Assembly: GCA_945957555.1 (NCBI GenBank)
Contig: CAMFLX010000012.1
Span: forward strand, 1-64,000
Length of the DNA: 64,000 nt
DNA from: an uncultured Cytophagales bacterium
Lineage (GTDB): Bacteria > Bacteroidota > Bacteroidia > Cytophagales > UBA9547
Direction: 5' to 3'
The position numbers and the translations under genes are program-made. The notes below the pieces were generated by a model that was not told where the DNA came from, ran no database searches, and was given only the letters and a program-made list of their open reading frames with translations. Position 1 is the stretch's first letter. Each line of letters opens with the position of its first letter. Shown piece by piece: positions 56,660 to 64,000 of this stretch.

Positions 56660-57673
56660 ATGAATAAAATAAACGCTGCCATAACTGGCGTAGGTGGTTA
56701 CGTTCCAGAGTACAGGCTTACCAATGAGGAATTATCCAAAATGGTTGAAACTAATGATGAATGGATCGTTTCTCGTACAGGTATTAGTGAAAGACGTATA
56801 CTGAAAGGACTGGGAGATCACCCAGATGAGCAATTAGGTACGTCTCATATGTGTAAATTTGCCGTTGAGGAATTGCTTAAGAAAACCAATACTAACCCTC
56901 TAGATATAGATTTAATTTTAGTCGCTACCGTTACTCCAGATTATATATTCCCTTCCACAGCAAACATTTTACAAGACATGATCGGTGCGAAAAATGCATG
57001 GAGTTATGATTTGCAAGCTGCTTGTTCTGGGTTTTTATATGCATTGGCTACTGGTGCTCAATTTATAGAGTCTGGGAAATATAAAAAGGTTGTTGTGGTC
57101 GGTGCTGATAAAATGTCATCTATTATCGATTATACAGATCGAAAGACATGTATCATATTTGGAGACGGTGCAGGTGCAGTATTGCTTGAACCAACTACAG
57201 ATGGTACAGGAGTTCAGGATTTTATATTAAAATCTGATGGCTCAGGGGTTCAATATTTGAATTGTAAGGCTGGAGGCAGCAGAAAACCTGCTTCGATAGA
57301 AACAGTGCAGAATAAGGAACATTACGCTTTTCAAGAGGGGGCAACTGTTTTTAAATATGCAGTATCCAACATGGCAAATGTATCTGCCGAAATTCTTCTG
57401 AAAAATAATATAACGGGCAACGATGTTCAATGGTTGGTTCCTCATCAAGCAAATAAGCGAATTATAGATGCCACAGCCGAAAGGATAGGACTCAGTCCAG
57501 ATAAGGTGATGATGAATATCGAAAGATATGGCAATACAACCGCGGGTACTATTCCTTTGTGTTTTTGGGATTTTGAAAAGAAGTTTAAGAAGGGGGACAA
57601 CATAATACTTGCTGCTTTTGGTGGTGGATTTACGTGGGGGTCTTTATATTTAAAATGGTCATACAACGCTTAA
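56660..57673 (+). CDS. fabH: 3-oxoacyl-ACP synthase III (FabH)
   Basis: The condensing enzyme that starts fatty-acid chains with acetyl-CoA or branched primers and malonyl-ACP; 337 residues. The catalytic triad is visible as C122 ([12 protein letters not shown]), H262 ([10 protein letters not shown]) and N292 ([13 protein letters not shown]). The family start [15 protein letters not shown] is present. It is adjacent to plsX and accB in the classical cluster, 13 nt each way. Confidence 0.97.
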   Translation: MNKINAAITGVGGYVPEYRLTNEELSKMVETNDEWIVSRTGISERRILKGLGDHPDEQLGTSHMCKFAVEELLKKTNTNPLDIDLILVATVTPDYIFPSTANILQDMIGAKNAWSYDLQAACSGFLYALATGAQFIESGKYKKVVVVGADKMSSIIDYTDRKTCIIFGDGAGAVLLEPTTDGTGVQDFILKSDGSGVQYLNCKAGGSRKPASIETVQNKEHYAFQEGATVFKYAVSNMANVSAEILLKNNITGNDVQWLVPHQANKRIIDATAERIGLSPDKVMMNIERYGNTTAGTIPLCFWDFEKKFKKGDNIILAAFGGGFTWGSLYLKWSYNA

Positions 57674-57686
57674 AATAGATAGTAAA

Positions 57687-58175
57687 ATGAAGGCAAAAGA
57701 AATTCAAGATTTGTTAGATTTTATAGCTAAAACAGGCTTAGAAGAAGTTAACATTGAAACAGAGCAATTTAAGGTAGCAGTTAAGAGGTCAGCGCAAACT
57801 TTGTCAGTTGCACCACCTCAAGTTGTTGTGCCTCAGATAGCTCAGCAGACCCCTACTCCAGTGCAGCAAACGGCACCTAAGGTAGCAACTGAAGCACCTA
57901 AGACAGTGGTGGAACCAATATCTGCTGCTGCAAGTACAATAACTATTAAATCGCCAATGATTGGAACTTTCTATACTTCTAGTAATCCTGCATCTCCAGC
58001 GTTTGTAAATGTAGGAGATGAAGTAAAAAAAGGTCAAGTTGTTTGTGTTATTGAAGCAATGAAGTTGTTTAATGAAATAGAATCTGAAGTTTCAGGTAGA
58101 ATCATAAAAGTTTTGGTTCAAAATGCCACTCCAGTAGAATACGATCAACCATTGTTCTTAGTAGAACCAATGTAA
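57687..58175 (+). CDS. accB: Biotin carboxyl carrier protein of acetyl-CoA carboxylase
   Basis: A 162-residue BCCP subunit. A proline/alanine/threonine-rich linker (about 40-80) leads to the biotinyl domain with the biotin lysine K126 in VIEAMKLFNEIES. The N-terminal KEIQDLLDFIAKTGLEEV helix is the dimer interface. It moves CO2 from AccC to the transferase for malonyl-CoA synthesis. Confidence 0.97.
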   Translation: MKAKEIQDLLDFIAKTGLEEVNIETEQFKVAVKRSAQTLSVAPPQVVVPQIAQQTPTPVQQTAPKVATEAPKTVVEPISAAASTITIKSPMIGTFYTSSNPASPAFVNVGDEVKKGQVVCVIEAMKLFNEIESEVSGRIIKVLVQNATPVEYDQPLFLVEPM

Positions 58176-58222
58176 TCCCTTATTTATCTATTTATTATAT
58201 AATAAAATAAAGAAGAGACGTA

Positions 58223-59572
58223 GTGTTCAAGAAGATATTAATCGCGAATCGCGGAGAGATCGCCCTAAGGGTGATCAGGGCTTGCAAAGAGTTAAATATA
58301 AAAACCGTTGCTATTTATTCAACGGCCGATAGGGAAAGTCTTCATGTAAAGTTTGCCGATGAGGCAGTTTGTATTGGACCTCCTACCAGTGCTCAGTCAT
58401 ATTTGAGTATTCCCAACATCATATCAGCGGCAGAAATCACCAATGCTGACGCCATCCATCCAGGTTATGGTTTTCTTTCTGAAAATGCAGAATTTTCTAG
58501 AGTTTGTCAAGAACATAAGATCAAGTTTATTGGCCCCACTCCAGAAATGATTAATGCGATGGGCGACAAAGCTACGGCTAAGGCAAATATGAAGAAAGCC
58601 GGTGTACCAGTAGTGCCTGGTTCTGATGGCTTGTTGGGTTCTATCGAAGAGGGTAAGAAATTGGCTGCTAAAATAAAGTACCCAGTTATCCTGAAAGCAA
58701 CTGCTGGTGGTGGTGGAAGAGGTATGCGTATAGCCAATAATGAATCTGAGTTTGAAAAGGCGTGGAATGATGCAAAGCAAGAGTCTGGCGCTGCGTTTGG
58801 CAATGATGCCTTGTACCTAGAAAAGTTTGTTGAAGAGCCAAGACACGTTGAGATACAGGTTTTAGGCGACAAATTTGGTAAAGTTGTTCACTTGTCTGAA
58901 AGAGATTGTTCAGTGCAAAGGCGTCATCAAAAGCTTGTGGAGGAAACTCCTTCTCCGGCAATGACCGATAAGCTTCGTAAGAAGATGGGTGACGCAGCTA
59001 AAGCTGGTGCTAAGGCTATTAATTATGAAGGTGCTGGTACTATAGAGTTTTTGGTTGATAAACATGGCGACTTCTACTTTATGGAGATGAACACCCGTAT
59101 TCAAGTGGAGCACCCTATTACTGAAGAAGTTACTGGTGTTGATTTGATTAAGGAGCAAATTAAAGTAGCTGCTGGTGGCAAAATTACTTTTGATGATCAG
59201 ATTCCTGTAGGTTATTCTATGGAAGTTAGGATTAACGCGGAGGACCCTGCAAATGGTTTTAGACCGGCAGCTGGTAAGATAACAAATCTTCATTTTCCTG
59301 GTGGTTTCGGGGTAAGGATAGATACCCATGTTTACAATGGCTATACGATTCCTCCAAACTATGACTCTATGGTTGCGAAGCTTATAGTTAAAGCTAAAAA
59401 TAGAGAGGAAGGTATTCAGAAAATGAAAAGAGCTCTACAGGAGTTTGTAATAGAAGGACCAAAGACAACAATACCGTTTCATTTGAAGCTCATGGATAAT
59501 GAGATTTTCAAATCGGGTAAGTTCAACACCAAGTTTTTGGATAACTTTGATTTCTCAGTATTAAAATCATAA
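58223..59572 (+). CDS. accC: Biotin carboxylase (AccC)
   Basis: A 449-residue ATP-grasp enzyme that carboxylates biotin. It starts with GTG ([16 protein letters not shown]) after an AGAAGAG-like sequence. Family motifs are intact: [54 protein letters not shown] and [17 protein letters not shown]. It ends the lipid cluster and is followed by an intrinsic terminator. AccA and AccD lie elsewhere. Confidence 0.97.
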   Translation: MFKKILIANRGEIALRVIRACKELNIKTVAIYSTADRESLHVKFADEAVCIGPPTSAQSYLSIPNIISAAEITNADAIHPGYGFLSENAEFSRVCQEHKIKFIGPTPEMINAMGDKATAKANMKKAGVPVVPGSDGLLGSIEEGKKLAAKIKYPVILKATAGGGGRGMRIANNESEFEKAWNDAKQESGAAFGNDALYLEKFVEEPRHVEIQVLGDKFGKVVHLSERDCSVQRRHQKLVEETPSPAMTDKLRKKMGDAAKAGAKAINYEGAGTIEFLVDKHGDFYFMEMNTRIQVEHPITEEVTGVDLIKEQIKVAAGGKITFDDQIPVGYSMEVRINAEDPANGFRPAAGKITNLHFPGGFGVRIDTHVYNGYTIPPNYDSMVAKLIVKAKNREEGIQKMKRALQEFVIEGPKTTIPFHLKLMDNEIFKSGKFNTKFLDNFDFSVLKS

Positions 59573-59575
59573 TCT

Positions 59576-59602
59576 AAGCCCTTGCAAAAGGGCTTTTTTC
59601 TT
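59576..59602 (+). terminator. Intrinsic terminator after accC
   Basis: AAGCCCTT / AAGGGCTT stem with a GCAA loop and a T-run, four bases after the stop. Confidence 0.9.
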
Positions 59603-59664
59603 TTAATGTCATGTTACGAATTTGTAATGTAGATTCTCAATGACATTTATTATTTATAAAAGGT

Positions 59665-60546
59665 ATGGAATTATTAGATGGTAAAAAAGTATCAACTGAG
59701 GTACTTGCAGAAATTGCTCAAGAAGTTGTTTCTTTAAAACAACAAGGTGCGCGCGCCCCACATTTGGTAGCGGTTTTGGTGGGGACAGACGGTGCCAGTG
59801 AGACTTATGTAAATAGTAAGGTTAAGCATTGCGGTATCGTAGGTTTTGAATCAACTTTACTTAGATACAACGAGGATATTACTGAAAGGGAATTGTTAGA
59901 TGTGGTTCAACGACTGAATCAAGATCCTAATATTGATGGTTTTATAGTGCAACTGCCCTTACCAAAGCACATTGATGAAAGGAAGATAACCTTGGCAATT
60001 GCTCCTGAAAAAGATGTGGATGGGTTTCATCCAAGTAATGTGGGAAGACTTACTTTGGGATTGCCAACCTACGTTTCAGCAACTCCACTGGGTATCGTAG
60101 AGATATTGAAGAAATATAATATTGATACGGAGGGGAAAAACTGTGTGGTGGTCGGAAGAAGCAATATTGTTGGAACACCGATTGCTATTTTAATGACAAA
60201 AAACACTAATCCAGGAAACGCCACAGTTACGATTTGCCATAGTAAAACGAAAAATCTAAAGGAGATCTGTGCAACAGCAGATATATTGATTGTTGCAATG
60301 GGCAAACCAGAGTTTATTAAAGCAGATATGGTAAAACCTGGTGCTGTGGTGGTGGATGTAGGTATTCATCGTATCGCTGATGATTCTAAAAAGTCTGGAT
60401 TTAGATTGGTGGGTGATGTGAAGTTTGACGAGGTTGCTCCGAAAGCAAGTTTCATTACTCCCGTACCAGGGGGGGTAGGGCTTATGACAATTTGCTCATT
60501 GTTATTAAACACCTTGAAGTCTGCTAAAAAAGAGATATATTCTTGA
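59665..60546 (+). CDS. folD: Methylenetetrahydrofolate dehydrogenase/cyclohydrolase (FolD)
   Basis: A 293-residue bifunctional enzyme interconverting 5,10-methylene- and 10-formyl-tetrahydrofolate. Catalytic residues Y48 and K52 sit in [22 protein letters not shown], the [11 protein letters not shown] and [14 protein letters not shown] motifs, and [12 protein letters not shown] near the end are intact. The usual family PGGVGPMT is PGGVGLMT here. Its stop overlaps the following Rdx gene, so the two are translationally coupled. Confidence 0.97.
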   Translation: MELLDGKKVSTEVLAEIAQEVVSLKQQGARAPHLVAVLVGTDGASETYVNSKVKHCGIVGFESTLLRYNEDITERELLDVVQRLNQDPNIDGFIVQLPLPKHIDERKITLAIAPEKDVDGFHPSNVGRLTLGLPTYVSATPLGIVEILKKYNIDTEGKNCVVVGRSNIVGTPIAILMTKNTNPGNATVTICHSKTKNLKEICATADILIVAMGKPEFIKADMVKPGAVVVDVGIHRIADDSKKSGFRLVGDVKFDEVAPKASFITPVPGGVGLMTICSLLLNTLKSAKKEIYS

Positions 60547-60818
60547 AGTCTAGGATTGTTATAGAATATTGCCCAAAGTGTAGATGGCTTTTGAGAGCGG
60601 CTTGGTTACAACAGGAGTTATTGATTACCTTTGAGGAGGAATTAGAGGAAATCGCCTTAAGACCTTCAAATAATTCTGGAGAATTTATTATTTTTTTAGA
60701 TACGAATCTTATTTTTTCAAGAAGAGTAAGTGGTCGATTTCCTGATTTAAAAGAGCTTAAAAAGCTGATAAGAGATGAAATTGCCCCTAATAAATCGCTT
60801 GGGCATTCTGATTCGTAA
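60543..60818 (+). CDS. Rdx-family (SelT/SelW/SelH-like) thioredoxin-fold protein
   Basis: A 91-residue small redox protein. The Rdx redox motif C10-P-K-C13 in [21 protein letters not shown] is immediately after the first strand, as in SelW homologues that use Cys in place of Sec. The frame starts with TTG at 60543, inside the folD stop (TTGA), so it depends on reinitiation. The family body [15 protein letters not shown]...[15 protein letters not shown] is complete. The role is unknown; the coupling to folD is the only context. Confidence 0.85.
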   Translation: MKSRIVIEYCPKCRWLLRAAWLQQELLITFEEELEEIALRPSNNSGEFIIFLDTNLIFSRRVSGRFPDLKELKKLIRDEIAPNKSLGHSDS

Positions 60819-60838
60819 TATTTTTTTAAACTAATAAT

Positions 60839-60870
60839 TTGAACATTGTTGCATTTCTTCCGTATTTTTA
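60839..60870 (+). promoter_or_regulatory. Putative promoter of the second adhesin
   Basis: TTG (60839-60841), 21-nt spacer, TATTTTTA (60863-60870, 7/8 match to TANNTTTG), 17 nt before the start codon. Confidence 0.5.
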
Positions 60871-60887
60871 CGTAGAAATTATGCAAC

Positions 60888-63800
60888 ATGAAATATAAAG
60901 TTATACTTATCTTAGCATTCGTATGCTCGATTGTCTATGGACAAACCACTGGTGATTTTAGATCCAATGTTACTTCTGGTACTTGGAGCACTTTGGCATC
61001 TTGGCAGAAGTGGAACGGGTCAGCTTGGGTTACACCAACTGCGGCAAATGATTATCCCGGAGGGTTGGCCTCTGGAGCAAACGTCACAATTCGTGATGGA
61101 CATACAATAACGATTAATGCTACTCCTGCTAATAACTTAGGAAGTCTAACCATAGGTGGGGGTGTGAGTGGTACATTGACTGGTGATGGTTCGATAAGAT
61201 CTGTGACTGTTTCTGGTAATCTTACAGTGAATGCGGCTGGAACTTTTGATCTTAACTCTAATAATATCACCGTTAACGGTACTTCTCAAATTAATGGTAT
61301 CTTATCTGACGGAAGCGGCTCCGGAACTAATATATTTGGAGGATTAGTGACAATATCAAGTACGGGAAACTTATCTACTGCGAATAATTCTAATTATACT
61401 TTTGGTGGTGGTATAACCAATGCTGGTACCTTTAACAAATCTGGTACTGGTACAGTAACTTTATCTGCAACACAAACAATTTCTTCTACTACGGCAATGA
61501 CCTTGGCTGGTAATCTAACGGCTAATGTCGGGGCTAATATTACTTATTCAGGGTCAAATACGATAACTCAAGCCAATTCATGCGTTTATAATGGTAATTT
61601 ATCAACGAGTAGCACAGTTCTGTTATCTATTACTGGAAGCTGTTCTGTTTCTGGTAATCTTAATATAGGTGCTGGGTCTACTTATAGGGCTTCAGGTAGC
61701 AATTTGACGATTACTGGTACTTCCACAGTTGCTGGTACTTTCGGAGATAATAACGATTCTGGAACTAATATATTTACGGGTGCTTTAACGGTGGGTAGCA
61801 CGGGTACTTTCTCCACTGCCAATGCTTCACCATTTACTTTTAGTGCAGGTATTAGTAATTCTGGAACCTTCAATAAATCTGGTACTGGGGCAGTAACCCT
61901 ATCTGCGACGCAGACGATTTCAACTTCTACGGCGATGACTCTTGCTGGGAACATCACTGCTAATGCAGGAGTTGATATTACGTATTCTGGTTCTAATACG
62001 ATTACATTAGCGGGAACTAATGTTTATAATGCAAATTTAAGTACTTCTGGGACAGTAAGTGTTTTGGCTAACGGTACAAATACCATATCTGGCAATTTGG
62101 TTGTAGGTCTTGGGTCTTCCTTGACAACATCTTCAAATAATTTAACAATAACAGGGACCACTACCGTAAATGGTACTTTTACAGATAATAGCAATACGGG
62201 AATTGATACATTTACAGGTGCTGTGACTGTGGGTACTAATGGTATATGGAATACTTCAGCATCAACAACTAATTCAAACGTTGTTTTTAAAAATGGTTTT
62301 ACTCATAATAATACGACTGCATCTGCCTTACAATTTGGCGGTGTTACGTTTAGTGGAAATGCGCAATCATTAAGCTCTGCCGCCGGTACTATAACTATTA
62401 CTCAGTTGGCTATTGGTAATGCTGGAGATGCATCATTGAATAATTACAATTTTAGTAACAACGATGTGACTGTAACTGGTAACTTAACCTTTGCTAAGGG
62501 TATAGTTGTCACAGGAAGTAAGAATTTATATGTGCAAGGCACGGTGAGTGGAGCCAGTACTACAGCGGGATGGGTGAATGGTATTCTGAAAAGAGCTGTG
62601 GGCACTACCGCTGTCGGTTCTAGTACAACAGTTACATTTGATATTGGTACTGCTTCAGCATATGGAGTCGTTTCATATATAGCCACAACTGTTACCGTTG
62701 CCGGTGTTACATCGATGGGCTATGTTTCTGGGGACCATCCTAATATTTCGAGTTCTTGTTTAAATAGTGCGAAGAGTATCAATAAGTATTTAAATTATGC
62801 CACGACGGCAACTATCGCAAGATTAGATGTTACCATTGGCTTTGTGGCGGCAGAACAAGATGGTTCACTAACTGTGGCGAATTTGATAGGGGGTATTTAT
62901 ACAGGTAGTACTTGGTTATATCCAAATGTGAACGGTACTCCGAGTACTAATGTTCCTTTAAGAGCAGTTTCAGTGGGTTCTGGTCAGGTTCAGCTTGCTG
63001 AGGTAAATACTAGCTTTACTCCAGCGGGTGATCCAAATGTATACGGGAATGGTGTATGGAATGGCTATTCGTACAATACTACTACCTCAACTTACAAAGG
63101 TTATTTTTCTTATAGTGGTGTATCTTTTGATACACGGACGTCTGATGTTTATGCTGTAAATGGAGACCCTTATGTTGTGAGTATGATTTCTAACTATCAA
63201 GGATGTCCAGTACTTATGGATAATTTTAATGTTAGTTTGAAGAGGACAAACTTTCCTACAGGTTATTATCAACTTGATTATAACGGCCATGACGATGGTA
63301 TGGTAGCATATATAAATGGTTCTATCATTAACGCTGCTAATAAGCCAACTTGGAATACAAGTGCAGAGACTAACTTATGGGTAGGTGAGCTCAATGCTTC
63401 TTCTCAGGTTGAGTTCAGATGGACAGAAGGTAGTGGGGGGCATTTTACTTCAGCGACATTCACTTTAGTAACGCCTGCAGCATTGGTTCCGGGTATAATT
63501 TCTGGAGATCAATCATTTTGCTCTAGTGAGTCAGCTATTAAGATTTTGTCATCATCAAGTGCAGCAACAAGTGGCTGTAGCTCCATTTCATATCAATGGC
63601 AATCATCTTTGGACAACAGCATATGGTCCGATATTTCTAGTGCCACAACCGCAACTTATACATTACCAGGCGGAATGACACAAACCACTTATTACAGAAG
63701 AAAGGCATTAGATGCTTGTAACAGAGTCGCTTATTCAAATGTAGTTACAGTTAGTGTGTTTTCATCTGCCCCCGGTGATCCTGCGGTATATGGTGATGGT

Positions 63801-64000
63801 CAATGGATTGCTTATGGATATGCAACGCAATCATTCACAAGTTATAAAGGATATATGACTTACAGTCCTTTGAGCTTTGATACAAGGACTACTGATTTAC
63901 TGTCAAATACGAGTAATATTTTAAACTATTCTCCAACGTATTTTGGGTGCACTATGCCTGCTGATAATTTTTCGGTAAGGTTTAAAAGAACCAATATTCC
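60888..64000 (+). CDS. Second large modular adhesin, N-terminal part (3' truncated)
   Basis: An open frame of more than 1,037 codons runs off the window. A signal peptide (MKYKVILILAFVCSIVYGQ) precedes a GDFRSN-type entry module (SGTWSTLASWQKW). A beta-helix region follows with a 146-residue repeat (first copy from about 61434, second from about 61872). Then come a post-helix module shared with the giant adhesin (62571-63006) and a PA14-like module (from 63027). An Ig-like stretch (SYQWQSSLDNS) and a second PA14-like copy (from 63774) follow, cut at the edge. No sorting domain is visible because the 3' end is missing. It is probably a T9SS-exported surface protein like the one at 3733; the binding target is unknown. 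Confidence 0.88.
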   Translation, partial: MKYKVILILAFVCSIVYGQTTGDFRSNVTSGTWSTLASWQKWNGSAWVTPTAANDYPGGLASGANVTIRDGHTITINATPANNLGSLTIGGGVSGTLTGDGSIRSVTVSGNLTVNAAGTFDLNSNNITVNGTSQINGILSDGSGSGTNIFGGLVTISSTGNLSTANNSNYTFGGGITNAGTFNKSGTGTVTLSATQTISSTTAMTLAGNLTANVGANITYSGSNTITQANSCVYNGNLSTSSTVLLSITGSCSVSGNLNIGAGSTYRASGSNLTITGTSTVAGTFGDNNDSGTNIFTGALTVGSTGTFSTANASPFTFSAGISNSGTFNKSGTGAVTLSATQTISTSTAMTLAGNITANAGVDITYSGSNTITLAGTNVYNANLSTSGTVSVLANGTNTISGNLVVGLGSSLTTSSNNLTITGTTTVNGTFTDNSNTGIDTFTGAVTVGTNGIWNTSASTTNSNVVFKNGFTHNNTTASALQFGGVTFSGNAQSLSSAAGTITITQLAIGNAGDASLNNYNFSNNDVTVTGNLTFAKGIVVTGSKNLYVQGTVSGASTTAGWVNGILKRAVGTTAVGSSTTVTFDIGTASAYGVVSYIATTVTVAGVTSMGYVSGDHPNISSSCLNSAKSINKYLNYATTATIARLDVTIGFVAAEQDGSLTVANLIGGIYTGSTWLYPNVNGTPSTNVPLRAVSVGSGQVQLAEVNTSFTPAGDPNVYGNGVWNGYSYNTTTSTYKGYFSYSGVSFDTRTSDVYAVNGDPYVVSMISNYQGCPVLMDNFNVSLKRTNFPTGYYQLDYNGHDDGMVAYINGSIINAANKPTWNTSAETNLWVGELNASSQVEFRWTEGSGGHFTSATFTLVTPAALVPGIISGDQSFCSSESAIKILSSSSAATSGCSSISYQWQSSLDNSIWSDISSATTATYTLPGGMTQTTYYRRKALDACNRVAYSNVVTVSVFSSAPGDPAVYGDGQWIAYGYATQSFTSYKGYMTYSPLSFDTRTTDLLSNTSNILNYSPTYFGCTMPADNFSVRFKRTNI

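Overview
The window is Bacteroidota DNA. Signs of this are proteins ending in type IX secretion (T9SS) C-terminal sorting domains, weak Shine-Dalgarno context, repeated promoter matches to the Bacteroidota consensus TTG-N20/21-TANNTTTG, a TonB-family protein with the Bacteroidota-type N-terminus, and the gene order yceD-rpmF-plsX-fabH-accB-accC. I cannot name a genus. Bases 2-34 are an Illumina Nextera transposase adapter, so the left edge is a contig or library end, not biology.

Layout. 35-3732: 3' end of pgi, a DUF4421 outer-membrane barrel, a TolB-like PD40 propeller, then an AT-rich gene-free stretch of about 880 bp. 3733-24786: one 7,017-residue T9SS-type adhesin made of eight 'W-G...NW' entry modules, beta-helix stretches and six copies of a roughly 140-residue capping module. 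24996-29077: aldo/keto reductase, a lipoprotein and a GH3 beta-glucosidase. 29191-36279 (minus): a five-gene signalling operon with CheR, a CHASE3-GAF triple-receiver hybrid kinase, two receiver-kinases and a lone receiver. 36658-45532: TonB-like protein, glycosyltransferases, a lipoprotein, a secreted thioredoxin-like protein, a decayed membrane glycosyltransferase pseudogene and an unknown secreted protein. 45612-50826: T9SS-exported GH5-CBM6 endoglucanase, Dps, a DinB-like protein and a T9SS-exported esterase-PA14. 50891-54747 (minus): tightly coupled operon of GT2, a small winged-helix-like protein, an OppC permease and a SpoIIE phosphatase. 54890-60818: lipid-synthesis cluster, then folD and a SelW-like Rdx protein. 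60888-end: start of a second large adhesin, cut by the window edge.

Function. The exported carbohydrate enzymes (GH3, GH5, esterase) and the two giant adhesins fit a surface-attached polysaccharide degrader. The CheR/hybrid-kinase operon and the SpoIIE operon are probable sensory and partner-switching outputs. No T9SS machinery, mobile element, CRISPR array, tRNA or rRNA was recognised. The points most worth following are the modular architecture shared by the two adhesins, the 25-bp dispersed repeat next to an orphan terminator, the two unusual signalling operons and the frame-drifted pseudogene.
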